Positions 20,782 through 32,694 of a stretch of DNA of 64,000 bases are shown piece by piece. The notes under the pieces were generated by a model. It did not search any database, had not been told where the DNA came from, and saw only the letters and a list, made by a program, of their open reading frames with translations. Source of the stretch: Chloranthus sessilifolius (Eukaryota; Streptophyta; Magnoliopsida; Chloranthales; Chloranthaceae); the NCBI GenBank assembly GCA_021018995.1, contig CM037590.1:39434287-39498286 (forward strand), in the 5' to 3' direction. Made by a program: the position numbers and the translations under genes. How positions within the stretch are numbered: position 1 is the stretch's first letter; each line of letters begins with the position of its first letter.

Positions 20782-21428
20782 GGGTTGGAGTTTCATCTGG
20801 AGTTGCAAATGACTCCTTGCTCAGTGGTCAAAGATTTTGGTATATTACGATTTTGATGGGCATGGGCAAATGACGGTGTTTACATTAGTGTTAATTTTGG
20901 GGGGAAACCGAATACAACCCCTTCTCGTTGAGGCCGAGCCAGATGAGGGATTTGATTGGGGGAGTTGTGGAGACTTACACCGATGCATGGAAGAACTGTA
21001 TTCCGTTCGCTGGTTCACAGATTGTCCGGTTTAAATGGTGTACCTGCAAACGGCTATTAGAAATTGTGGAAAAGACAATTTGGCTTTACCTTCAAATGAC
21101 GCCTTGGCATTAATTTGGGAGATAAAGTCGCAGTGAAGCCCACGCTGCCCTGCCAAAAACATTGACACACACTAATTGTAATTGAAAATATCTACTGCGA
21201 CCAAATCGATAGCCCGTTGTTTATTCATTGCTAAAGTGGGACGTGTGCAGGCGAAGTGGGACGTGTTGTTGACCGTTTTATCTGTCTTGTTTCTCTACAG
21301 AGCGTAAATATACAGAGCGGTACGCATTGAGGGATAATTATATAGCATACTTATTTTCCACTATCGGTGTTATAGAGATCTCAAACCACACTCTCATGTG
21401 TTAGCAACTACTATATATATATATATAT

Positions 21429-22861
21429 TGGTGAAATAAGATGATATTTCACCCCTAGAGCCTACATTTAGCCATCCGTTGAGAGCCACCTGATAAGAAT
21501 TGTGAGAGTTTAAGTGTTTCAGGTAAAATCTAGCCGTGGGATGCAATAAGAAGCATAAAAGAGCATAAAGCCAACTAACACTGGAACATCAAAGCAAAGG
21601 AAAAGCGGAGCTGCTCAACTATACTGCAATAGTTGATCAATTGACCTCGTAGGTCGATTAATCGACTTAACAAAAGGAGCTGAAAGATTTACTCTCTGTC
21701 ATATGCACACTAGATTAATCGACTTATATAGTGTCGATCAAGCGAGTTTCAAAAGATGAAAAACGTAGATTTGAAATTCAAAAGCCAATTGATCGACTTT
21801 AATGGTCGATCAATCGAGTTTGAATTTCAAATCTTCGAATTTGAGAACTATTTGAGAAAATTTTGGGGAATCAGTTAGGGAGTTGAGTTTTTCATTATCT
21901 TTCCTTAAGCAATTCTTATTTTTCTCTCAAGTTTTCCTTTTCATTTTATTCTTCATTTTCCTAGGTGTAAGATTTAGATTAGTTTCCTTTTCTGCTATTA
22001 AAAGAATCATTGTACTCGTTGGATTAAAAGCTGGATTAAAGTTTTCATTGGATTTGTTGAGGTATTTTACAATATTTTAATGTCATCTTTTAGTTTTATT
22101 TCAATTATGTCATTTACTGTGGCTAGTTTCATTGGGGATGGGGATCTAATGAACCCCTTTCGAGGCATTCATTCATTTCAATATAAATCTACAGGTTGAG
22201 ATGTGGGATTGTTTTAATGACCCTCATGTTATTATCGATATGGATATAATCCGATTGCCATATGAGATCTGAGTCTAATCATGCCCTATGATCTCAAATC
22301 AGCAATGGTGACTTTATCCTAATCATTGCTCACCGCAGGGTTAAGTTCTATTACTATCTGAGGAGTGAGTGTTAATCATACACTGATGGGATGTTAATCA
22401 TACATTTCCGTGATCTTGGATCGATAGTGTGGAATTTACCACATGGATTAAGTTTTGATTGCCATATGAGGTGTGAGTGTGTTAATCATACACTCATGGG
22501 ATATTAATCATACATCTCCGTTATCTTAGATCTGCAATATGAAATTTACACGTGCTTGAGTTTAGTGCTTGCATGTAGTACATCTTTTGATAATCTCATA
22601 TCTCAATCCACAGATTTATATTATTTTTTATAAATTGTTTAAACTTTATCTTATTTCCTAGTTTTTATCCTATTTGTCAAACTCTCATAATCATAAACTT
22701 AGTTAAAGTACTGAGTAGATCTGTGGTAGTTCTTTCATTAATTACTGTTTCCTCTTCTGAATCTTCTGACTAATCCTCGTGGGAACGATCTCGTACTCCG
22801 CACCTACTGCATGCAAATTGATTCGTGCGCTTGCGAGTAAAACTCAATTAAAATTATAAGT
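21429..22861 (+). repeat. 5' LTR of the gypsy element
   Basis: Begins TGGTGAAATAAG and ends just before the primer-binding site; pairs with 31222-32694. It contains several TCGATTAATCGA-type palindromes (21640-21830) and repeated 'GTTAATCATACACTCATGGGAT' blocks (22370-22530). The terminal CA of the 3' LTR is mutated here. Confidence 0.93.
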
Positions 22862-22864
22862 TTT

Positions 22865-22882
22865 TGGCGCCGTTGCCAGGGA
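22865..22882 (+). promoter_or_regulatory. Primer-binding site, tRNA-Asp type
   Basis: TGGCGCCGTTGCCAGGGA complements the 3' end of plant tRNA-Asp with one mismatch (A for G). It lies a few bases after the 5' LTR, as reverse transcription priming requires. Confidence 0.88.
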
Positions 22883-23410
22883 TTGGGCGTAGAAAATTCA
22901 CAATTTTTAGGAAATAGAAAATTGATTTTAAGAATTTCTGTAGGTTTGAATCGATATTTTTATTAGTTAAAAAAAAAAAAATCAAAATACTGAAAAGTTT
23001 TCTGTTTCGATTAATCGAGCCAATTACTCGATCAATCGACTCCAAAAAAATAAAAATGGTTCCTCCTGCATAATTCGAATTTTTTGGAATTTAAAAATTC
23101 ATAAATATGAATTTCGAAAATTAAATTCAAAATCAAAAGTTTAAAATTCAAAATTCAAAATCTTAAAATTAAAATATAAATATGAAATTCGAAATAAAAA
23201 AAAAAAAATCAAAAATCAAAAATTTAATTTGTTCGATTGATCAACCAAACCACTCGATCCATCGAAGACTGTTCCGATTAATTGAGCCAAACCCTTGATC
23301 AATTGAACCAAAAAAAAAAAAACCAAACAAATTAGAAAATCAGTTCAGATTGTGTGGTGTATTCGTTGAGGTGTATCAAAACTTCCAAACCGTGAGCTCT
23401 GTGTCCTTGT

Positions 23411-24436
23411 ATGCACACCAAGTCCTCTAGAGAGAAATCTTTAGAATCTTTGAATTCTGAGATCGAACGAACTTGTCGTTCGAATAAAAAAGAGTTTAGA
23501 TTAAGACGTGAAGCCAGAGTTGAGACTACAATTCAAGTAGAGATGGTTGCAAATGAAAATGGCAACCACCATCATGATAATGAGGAAAAACTAACTTTGA
23601 GAGAGTTGTCTGCTCCAATCACCACAAACACCCCCTCTTGCATTACATACTCCGCCACACCTGGCGGTCGATTTGAGATCCGGACGAATGTGTTTCAAAT
23701 TCTCCCAATCTTTCATGGTATGGATAGAGAGGACCCGTACCAACACATCAAAGACTTCGTTGAAGTCTATTCATCAGTATATCAGAACTTTAGTGAGGAA
23801 TCTGTGAGGTTGCGTTTGTTTCCTTTCCTACGGATAAGGCCAAAGCCTGGTTAAATTCATTTCCAGTTGGGTCTATAACTACCTAGAATCAGATGGTTAA
23901 GAAGTTTCTGTAAAAAAATTTTCCATGGCAAAAACAAATGCCTTATGACGCGAAATTACCGATTTTGCCCAAGAAGATGATGAAAGATTCTATGAAGCCT
24001 GGGACAGATTCATGGACCTTTTATTGAAATGTCAACACCATGAATTTTCAAAGTGGAGATTGGTCCAATGTGTTTACAATGGATTGGATCAGGCCAATCG
24101 ACATCTGGTCGAATCGATGAACAACGAAATATTCCTTGGACTTAGGGAAAATGAATCCTATCATTTTTTGAAAAAGTTGGCCGAAGATTCACAGCAATGA
24201 GCCTTCACGAAAACTCGTGATCAACTAATCAAGAATTGAGACCAAACAGGAAGCTCAACAAAGAAGAGAGGATTGTACGTGATAAAAGAAACACCTGATC
24301 TCATGGCAAAGATAGATTTCCTCATTCAATAAGTTGAGAAATTAAATTGAAGAAAAATGTGAGTGTTGTGAATATACAACCGGACCCATGTTCATATTGT
24401 GCGAGTCCAATGCACACGACTGATGGTTGCCCTTCA
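23411..24436 (+). pseudogene. gag of the gypsy element
   Basis: An N-terminal frame (23411-23854) has TLRELSAPI and FHGMDREDPYQHIKDFVEVY, typical of Athila/Tat gag. A frameshift near 23830 follows, then KAWLNSFPVGS, then 24012-24200 with CQHHEFSKWRLVQCVYNGLD and FLKKLAEDSQQ, the end of the retrotransposon gag domain. A zinc knuckle of form CX2CX4HX4C (CSYCASPMHTTDGC) is intact at 24389-24430. At least two frameshifts and several stops separate these blocks. Normal role: the particle protein that packages the element RNA. Confidence 0.88.
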
Positions 24437-25559
24437 ATGCAAAATTACTAGAAGACCCTTCCGAACAACTAAACGCATTGAATAACTATAGTCGTAATCA
24501 AGGAAATATTTTCAATGAGAACAACCCAAATAGTTGGAAATACCATCAAAATTTCTCATGGAAGCAAGAGAGTAGGAAACCTCAAGCTAGAGGATAGGGG
24601 ATGAGCTCTTATCCCCAGCAAAATTTTAACCAAGGACCACAATAACAGTTTGGTTAAGGGCAGTTTCAACAACAGAACTTTGGTGGTGTAAATCAATTCC
24701 ACCAAAATCAGAATCAAAGTGGGCAATCTAGGCAATCTAACCAGAACTTTCAGCTCTCGCAACCAGTAATGGGATATCAGAACCAACCCACACAACAACT
24801 CGTAGGCCAGCCTAATCTTGGGCAAATGTTCCCACCACCTGAATTCAACAATCAGTAAGGAAACATTGCACAACGTCATCCTCAGAACCAATACCCTCAG
24901 AATGAGGACCTGTTGAAGCTCATCCAATTAAATACCTCCTCAATATCGAGGATGGAGACTCAAATTGGGCAATTGACAATATTCCTCTGTGAAAGAGAAA
25001 AAGGATCATTTCCTAGTCAACAAATTCTAAATCCAAGAGGACAAATGATTGTTGAGCATGCCTCAACCTTATCTCAAGAAGAAAACCCACAACAAATCAA
25101 AGCAATCGCGATATTGAGGTCTGGAAGGCAGATCGATAACAAAGTGAAGATGCCAGAGGAGGACGAGAAATCTGAACTTGAAGTTCAAACTGAGAAGAAT
25201 GAGGAAGTTGAAGAAGAGGTAGAACAAAAGAAAAAGAATGAAGAAAAAACGAGAAGGAATAGAGTTTTGTGCCTAAAGCCCCATATCCTCAAAGACTGAT
25301 GGCACCAAAGAAAAATCAAGATCTGGAAGGGATTATGGAAATGTTTAAGCAAGTGAAGATCAATATCCCTTTCTTAGATGCCATTCAGCAAATACCAGCT
25401 TATGCTAGATTCTTAAAAGACTTGGTCACAATCAAAAGAAAGACCAATGTCCCGAAGAAAACTTTCTTAGTCGAACAAGTTAGTTCAGTGCTACAAGTAA
25501 GACTCCCGATCAAATACAAGGACCCTAGGTGTCCTACCATCTCAATCATCATAGGGGAG
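24437..25559 (+). pseudogene. gag-protease linker, Gln/Asn- and Glu/Lys-rich
   Basis: Asn/Gln-rich remnants (24480-24880) are followed by an open frame with TQIGQLTIFLCEREKGSFPS and a Glu/Lys-rich segment (24913-25299), then PFLDAIQQIPAYARFLKDLV and the frame to GESHID (25269-25574). These are the usual spacer segments between gag and protease in Athila/Tat elements. The minus-strand ORF over 24556-24927 is a shadow. Confidence 0.75.
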
Positions 25560-27022
25560 AGTCATATTGATTGAGCACTTTTGAATCTAGGGGCAAGCGT
25601 CAATTTATTGCCGTACTCTATTTACAAGGAGCTCCAGTTGGGCGAACTAAAGCCCACAGAAATGACCCTTCAGCTAGCAATAGGTTAATTAAAATTTCCG
25701 GGGGAATTATGGAAGATGTCCTAATCAAGGTGGACTTTTTTTACTTTCCAGTTGATTTCATTGTCTTGGACACCGAACTTATCCCCAACCTGAAGAATAA
25801 TGTCCCAATGATCCTAGGGCGACCATTCCTAGCAACATCAAATGCGTTGATCAATTGCCAAAATGGGATAATGAACATATCATTTGGGAACATGACTGTG
25901 GAGCTTAACATTTTCCATATTGTAAAACACCCAGTTGAGGATGAGGAACATGCACAAGTATGCATGATTGATAGTATTATGAAAAATATATTCTTTGTTT
26001 CGGAATATAAGGACCCTCTAGAGGCCTGTCTAGCCCATTTCGATGAGAACTTCGATGTGAATCACATGATCCAAGAAGTTAATAAGATATTAGATTCTAC
26101 ACCACTATTGGGAGACAATGAATGGCAACTGAAAGCTAAGGTCAAGGAGGAAGAAAGGAAAGAAGCACCAAGAGCAGAGGAGAAATCAGAGCTGGAACTA
26201 AAACCTCTCCCTGTCGATCTGAAATATGCCTACTTGGGAAAAGATGAAATTGATCCGGTGATTATTTCAGCAAAATTGAATGAGGACCAAGAGGAACAAC
26301 TTATTAAAGTACTCCAAGACCACAAAAGTATAATTGGATGGTCTATCAAGGACATTAAGGGTATCAGCCCTACGGTGTGCATGCACCGTATTTATTTGGA
26401 AGAAGGTGCTAAACCCTCTAGAGAACCACAAAGCAGATTAAATCCGATAATGCAGGACGTGAGAAATGAGGTCATTAAATTACTGGATGTCAAGATTTTA
26501 TATCCTATTTCTGACAGCAAATGGGTTAGTCCAACACAAGTGGCCCCCAAGAAATCAGGTGTGACCTTTGTGAAGAATGAGGAGGATGAGTTGGTACCAA
26601 TAAATGTCCAGACTGGCTGGAGAGTATGCACTGATTACAGAAAGTTGAACTCAATGACCAGAAAAGATCACTTTCCCTTCCCATTCATTGATCAAATGCT
26701 TGAAAGATTGGTTGGACATCAATATTAATGTTTTCTTGATGGCTATTCTGGGTACAATCAAATAGTCATCGCATCAGAAGATCAAGAGAAGACTACATTT
26801 ACATGTCCCTTCGGAACTTTCTCCTACCGACGAATGCCATTCGAACTTTGCAACGCCCCAGCTACGTTCCAAAGATCTATGCTGAGTATATTCTCCGATA
26901 TGGTGGAGAGGTTTCTAGAGGTCTTTATGGATAATTTCTCTATCTATGAAAACAACTTCAATGATTGCTTGCACCATTTATCCTCGTTCTTGCAAGATGT
27001 TAGGAGAAGAACCGTGTTCTAA
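25560..27022 (+). pseudogene. Protease and reverse transcriptase of the gypsy element
   Basis: The protease motif reads NLGASVNLLPYSIY where the family has D-L/T-GA, so the catalytic Asp is Asn. A frameshift near 25680 precedes a long frame with LKNNVPMILGRPFLATSNAL. RT blocks follow: VAPKKSGVTFVKNE, TGWRVCTDYRKLNSMTRKDH, a TAA at 26726-26728 in place of Tyr, CFLDGYSGYNQIVIASEDQE, FGTFSYRRMPFELCNAPATF and EVFMDNFSIY. The YxDD-type box (FMDD in this lineage) is FMDN, losing a catalytic Asp. The domain order is correct, but the enzyme would be inactive even if the stops were read through. Confidence 0.93.
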
Positions 27023-27305
27023 ATTAGGAAGTATCATTTTATGGTACAAAATGGTATTGTTTTGGGACGTATTATATCGTCCTGAGACATTGAGGTGGAC
27101 AAGGCGCAAGTAGATTTAATTTCAAACCTTCCATCACCCAGAACAATCAGAGAGGTACGGTCTTTCCTTGGACACACTGGTTTTTATCGACACTTCATAA
27201 AGGACTTCAGCAAAGTCGTGAAGCCATTGTGTAGTCTTTTGGCTAAAGACCTCATTCAATTTTAATGAGAAATGTCAAAATGCTTTTGAAACCATCAAGG
27301 CAGAA

Positions 27306-27707
27306 TTGGTCAAAGCTCCTATAATCCAATCTCCAGATTGGACGCGTCCATTTGAGATCATGTGCGATGCGTCGGATTATGTAATTGGAGTTGCTCTAGG
27401 GCAGAGAGTAGAGAAAGTGCTGCATGTCATCTACTATGCAAGTCAAACTCTTAATGATGCACAACTGAATTACTCTATCACAGAAAAGGAACTCTTGGCA
27501 GTGGTCTTTGCATTAGACAAATTCCGATCCTATCTTTTAGGATCCAAGGTTGTGGTGTTTACGGATCATGTGGCCCTCCGTTATCTATTTGTGAAAAAGG
27601 ATGCAAAAGCTCATCTAATCAGGTGGATCTTGTTGTTACAAGAATTTGATTTAGAAATCAAGGATAAGAAGGGATCTGAGAACGTGGTGGCGGATCATTT
27701 ATCCTGA
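27306..27707 (+). pseudogene. RNase H of the gypsy element
   Basis: One open frame of 133 codons: [20 protein letters not shown], then [50 protein letters not shown] and the end ENVVADHLS. The Asp of CDAS, the Glu of TEKE and the Asp of FTDH fit the RNase H active site, so this domain alone looks undamaged. It follows RT after a broken connection segment (27023-27305) with [20 protein letters not shown]. Confidence 0.92.
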
Positions 27708-27731
27708 ATTATTATTGAGAAATCTGACGAT

Positions 27732-28815
27732 TTGGTTCAAATTTTAGAGAATTTCCCCGATAAACAATTATTCGCAGTCGAGTGTATGCCATGGTACGCA
27801 GATTTGGTCAACTATTTGGTGACAGATCAAGTATCACAACATTGGACAAAGAATGAAAAATTTATTTTTCTAACAAGAGCGAAGCACTATTTCTCCGAGG
27901 ACATGTATTTGTTCAAATACTATCCCGATCAGATAATCAGAAGGCGTATTCCTGAACCTGAGCAGTCAGCTATAATCTCATTTTGTCATGAGTTATCTTG
28001 TGAAGGACACTTTAACTCTAGAAAGACAGCCACAAAGACCCTTCAGAGTAGTTTCTACTGGCTGGCAATTTTCAAAGATTGTCACCAACATTGCACTTCA
28101 TGCAACAACTGTCAAATGTTGGATAGAATTTCCAAGCGAAGCATGATGCCTTTAAACCCAATTTTCGAAGTTGAACTGTTTGATGTATGGGGGATAGATT
28201 TCATGAGCCATTTTCCAACTCCTTCGGGAATTTGTATATTCTCGTTGCAGTCGACTCTGTTTCAAAATGGGTTGAGGCCATGGCTTGCAAGACTAATGAT
28301 CACAAGGTGGTCATCAAAATTTTGAAAGAGCAAGTTTTCTCACGATTTGATGTTCCAAGAGTTATCATTAGCGATGGTGGAAAACATTTTTGTAACAAAG
28401 CGTTCGCTCACCTAATGAAGAGGTACGGTGTCACACACAAAGTCGCTACACCATACCACCCTCAAACAAGTGGACAAGTTGAAGTTTCAAATTGGGAACT
28501 TAAACGAATTTTAGAGAAAACGATTAAGACAAATCGAAAAGATTGGTCGTTGAAATTGGACAACGCCTTATGGGCTTATTGAACGACATACAAGGCTCCC
28601 ATCGGAATGTCCCCGTATAGGATAGTTTTTGGTCGAGATTGTCACTTGTTGAGTTAGAACATCGGGCCTATTGGGCAGCCAAATTATTAAACTTTGATCT
28701 ACAAAAGGGTGGCAAAAAGAGGAGCTTCGAGATCGATGAATTAGAGGAGATAAGAGCCGATGCTTATGACTGTGCAAAAACTTACAAGGACCGCATGAAG
28801 CGTGCCTATGATTAA
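27732..28815 (+). pseudogene. Integrase of the gypsy element
   Basis: The zinc-binding part has H-H then CTSCNNCQ (HHCC), preceded by SFYWLAIFKDCHQHC. The core has [12 protein letters not shown] with the first Asp, a 1 nt frameshift near 28240, then [21 protein letters not shown] with the second Asp, and [13 protein letters not shown] with the Glu, giving the DD35E triad. After a stop at 28580 come TYKAPIGMSPYRIVFG and DCAKTYKDRMKRAYD. The remaining C-terminal part to about 29070 is broken. Confidence 0.92.
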
Positions 28816-29079
28816 TCAATCCTAAGAAAATCTTTTGCTATCGGTAAAAAAGTGTTGCTTTACAACTCCAAACTTCATTTGTTGCATGAGAAACTAAAAA
28901 CTCGATGGAATGGTTCATTTCAAGTTAGTCGGATATTTCCAAACGGGGCACTTGAAATCATTAACCCTCGGAATGATAACAAGTTATGAGTCAACGGGCA
29001 ACGATTGAAACGGTTTCTTGAAAATACCATTGTGGATTTTGAAGAAACCTTATTGAGTGATCCCAATCAGTTCGAATGA

Positions 29080-31200
29080 AATGAAAATTTTGGAAAGTCG
29101 AGCAGACGACTTTAAACTTAGCGCTTCTTAGGAGGCAACCCAAGTTTATAAATTGTGTAAAAAAAAAAAAAGCGATTGTGAGTAAAAATTTAGTTATTCA
29201 ATTGTTTTTAACATTTTACATCTGAATCTGCTCTCTTGCAAGTACGATAGATGAATAACCATTATTTTTGTGATTATTTATGCTAGATGATACTTTTTAC
29301 CTGTTCTTCCCTATTGGTTTCTAATAGTTTAATGCAGGTTTGGGGGTGCACTTAATAGGTTTGGGGGTGTGAAAGTTCATACCTTACAAAGCAAGGTCAA
29401 TCATTTTTAATTTGGAGCAGTCTTCAAAAATTGAAAAAAAATAAAAAATAAATTTTCTACTAATTTGGAATCATCATATTGGTTATTTTTCTACAGTTTT
29501 CAAACGTTGATAAATAGTACATGAGAATTTGATTTTGAAAATATCAAGGCCATATTGTGAGTAGTTGTATCTAGGAAAATTTTGAAATTTTAATGTGACA
29601 GTTCGAAGGTAACTCTAGAATTCATGCTTATACACTTTGTGCACCTATACCATGTTAAGATCTAGAAATTGAGAGATTGGATTGAACTTTGAATCTTAGT
29701 GGAGACTAAATTCGGTGAGCTTTAGAGCTAATTTTCCTTCTTTGATGAGTGCTTACATCAACTCGGAGTTATCTTTGAATACGAATTATTTTTGCATAAT
29801 CGCATACATTTTGCTTTTGACTTGTGACTTTGTATGACCTTAAATTCATATCATTGTGTTAGAAAGTGTTGTATATTTGCTTAAGATAAATAGACATGAT
29901 TATCATCTTTTGAGGACATGATTGAAGGCCATCTTTGGCTCGTTTATGCTTAAAATGTCTCACTTCATGTTAATTTATCATTCTAGTACCCCTTTAAGTC
30001 TATTAAAAAATAAATTTTGCCTTTATACATTCTTTGGTAAGTCATGTTAACCTTTATCCCTTCACCATTTATGAAAATTTAGCCTTACCTTTCTTACTTT
30101 TGAGAAATTAGGAACAAGGGACAAGAATGAACAAAAAGAGAGTAAGTGAAGAGATATCGAGTTGTGGTGCTTACTGAGAATGTATGGCAGAAAAAAAAGA
30201 GAGAAATTTTGAAAAATAATGAAAAATATGAGGTGCTTCAAGAAAATAAAATTCAAATGAATAACAAGGAGTGAGAAAACGAAAAAAAATATTAAGAAAA
30301 ATAGCGTGAGATTAGAAAAGAAAAATCAGAATAGTTTATTTTCCAATTTCTCAGAAACTTTGAATCTCAACTTCCCTTTCTTTCTTACCCTTACTTGGGC
30401 CCCATTATAACCCTACAAAAGACCTTCATGATTCGATCTTGCTTTGGTAACTGTCTTGTGGAGAGTAAATATATTACATCTATGGTACTTGATGTGACAT
30501 GCTTAGAATAGACAAGTATCATTCTCATGAGATTCTCATTTGTTCATTGATTGCATCGTGTTTCCTTTATCGTGTAAGACCCTTTTATTCGCTTTGTACT
30601 GATCTCTCACATGTGTGTGAAAATTTATCTATCATCGGAGTATTTTTATTTTTGAGGGCATATCTATTGTGAGAATTGAGTCAAGACTTTGATCCAATGG
30701 TTCACTGTTGAAGAAAGTCCCAAGATTGATAGGGCTTAACAATGGTAAACACGCACTTGGAGTTTAGGTATGGATAGATGAGTTACCTAAGAATTGGAAC
30801 ATTAGAACTAATTGGAACAGATACAAGTACGATCATTATGACATTGACATTTGAAATTAAAAATCTACGTGATTAATTGATTAATGGTTTTGTGTTTTAA
30901 AAGTGAATATTCTATAAAAACCATGTTTTGAAAAACTAAATTTTACCGATGATTTCGAAAAAAGTGTTTTGAAGTTTATGGGTAACTTCATTGAAAACCT
31001 TCAGGAGACAAAACTCCTCCACTAGGGATCACCTAGTGACAAAACTCCTCCACTAGGGATCACCTAGTGGTTCAAAGGCTTGTTGCATGCGCTAAATACA
31101 ATCGTGCTCCCTAGGAAAGTGGCAGTTATTGATTACTTTAGGATATTAGTTTATTTCTCAGTTTACTTATTTTCTCTTTTGCTTGAGGATTAGCAAAGTG
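29080..31200 (+). other. Non-coding 3' part of the gypsy element
   Basis: About 2.1 kb between pol and the 3' LTR with no ORF above about 60 codons. No env-like frame was found, although some Athila relatives carry one here. Two polypurine-like blocks AGGTTTGGGGGTG lie at 29336-29370. A 32 bp tandem duplication (ACAAAACTCCTCCACTAGGG...) is at about 31010-31070. Confidence 0.7.
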
Positions 31201-31214
31201 TAGGTTTGGGGGTG
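31201..31214 (+). promoter_or_regulatory. Polypurine tract before the 3' LTR
   Basis: TAGGTTTGGGGGTG lies just before the 3' LTR, the position where plus-strand DNA synthesis is primed. Identical cores occur internally at 29336-29370. Confidence 0.75.
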
Positions 31215-31221
31215 TGATGAG

Positions 31222-32694
31222 TGGTGAAATAAGATAATATTTCACCCCCTAGAGCCTACATTTAGCCATCCGATGAGAGCCGCCTGATAAGAATTGTGAG
31301 AGTTTAAGTATTTCAGGTAATATCTGACTATGAGATGCAATAAGAAGCATAAAAGAGCATAAAGCCAACTAACACTGGAACATCAAAGTAAAGGAAAAGC
31401 GGAGCTCAATTATACTGCAATAGTCGATCAATCGACCTCGTAGGTCGATTAATCGACTTAACAAAAGGAGCTGAACGATTTACTCTCTGTCATATGCACA
31501 TTCGATTAATCGACTTATATAGTGTCGATCAAGCGAGTTTCAAAAGATGAAAAACGTAAATTTGAAATTCAAAAGTCGATTGATCGACTTTAATGGTTGA
31601 TCAATCGAGTTTGAATTTCAAATTTTCGAATTTGAGAACTATTTAAGTAAAATTCAGGGAATCAATTAGGGAGTTGAGTTTTTCATTATCTTTCCTTAAG
31701 CAATTCTTATTTTTCTCCCAAGTTTTCTTTTTCATTTTATTCTTCATTTTCCTAGGCGTAAGATTAAGATTAGTTTCCTTTTCTGCTATTGAAAGAATCA
31801 TTGTACCCGTTGGATTAAAAGCTGGATTAAAATTTTCGTTTGATTTGTTAAGGTAATTTATAATATTTTAATGTCATCTTTTAGTTTTATTTTAATTATG
31901 TCATTTACTGTGGCTAGTTTCATTGGGGATGGGGATCTAATGAACCCCATCTGAGGCATTCATTCATTTCAATATAAATCTACAGGTTGAGATGTGGGAT
32001 TATTTTAATGACCCTCATGTTATTATCGATATGAATATAATCCGATTGCCATCTGAGATCTGGGTGCTAATCATGCCCTATGATCTCAGATCAGCAATGG
32101 TGACTTTATCCTAATCATTGCTCACCCCAGGGTTAAGTTCTACTACTATCTGAGGTGAGTGTTAATCATATACTCATGGGATGTTAATCATATATCTTCG
32201 TGATCTTAGATCAGTAGTGTGAAATATACCACAAGGATTAAATTCTAATTGTCATTTGAGGTGTGAGTGTTAATCATACACTCATGAAATGTTAATCATA
32301 CATCTTCGTGATCTCAGATCTGCAATATGAAATTTACGTGTGCTTGGGTTCAGTGTTTGCATGTAGTACATCTTTTGATAATCTCATATCTCAATCCACA
32401 TATTTGTATTATATGAATGATAAACCTACGATGAGAATTTAATATCCCAATCCTTATTTTTCATAAATTGTTTAAGCTTTATCTTATTGCCTAGTTTTAA
32501 TCCTATCTGTCAAATTCTTAGAATCATAAAATTAGTTAAAGTACTGAGTAGATCTGTGGTAGTTCTTTCATTACTTATTGTTTCCTCTTCTAAATCTTCT
32601 AACTAATCCTCGTGGGAATGATCTCGTACTCCGCACCTACTGTCTGCAAACCGATTCGGCCGCTTGCAAGTAAAACTCAATTAAAATCACAACA
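31222..32694 (+). repeat. 3' LTR of the gypsy element
   Basis: Pairs with 21429-22861 and ends AATCACAACA followed by TATAT. If the LTR proper starts at TGATGAG (31215), the 5' LTR has lost those first bases. Confidence 0.93.

Larger units (their letters stand above)
19429..21428 (-). repeat. Right arm of the giant palindrome, inner part
   Basis: Reverse-complement match to 19389-17573. It is longer because of a local tandem duplication at 19682-20000. Near the axis both arms hold the 'GATATCTGATATTGAAC'-type text and a conserved stretch around 'CTATCATGGTAAACCAGAATC'. It ends in a TA microsatellite where the gypsy element inserted. Confidence 0.88.
21429..32694 (+). mobile_element. Ty3/gypsy LTR retrotransposon, Athila/Tat-type, degenerate
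   Basis: An 11,266 bp element with two LTRs (1,433 and 1,473 bp), a tRNA-Asp-type primer-binding site, broken gag and pol frames in the order gag, protease, RT, RNase H, integrase, a long non-coding 3' part and a polypurine tract. TATAT flanks both ends (21424-21428 and 32695-32699), a plausible 5 bp target duplication but inside a TA repeat. The LTRs differ by roughly 5-6% in the first 250 bp by hand count. It inserted into the right arm of the palindrome and is therefore younger than it. Stops, frameshifts and lost catalytic residues make it non-autonomous. Confidence 0.95.

Noticed and set aside
24556-24927. 123-codon minus-strand Leu-rich ORF
   Set aside because: Antisense shadow of the Gln/Asn-rich gag-protease linker.
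29080-31200. env-like gene in the Athila-type element
   Set aside because: No ORF above about 60 codons and no membrane-protein signature in the region.
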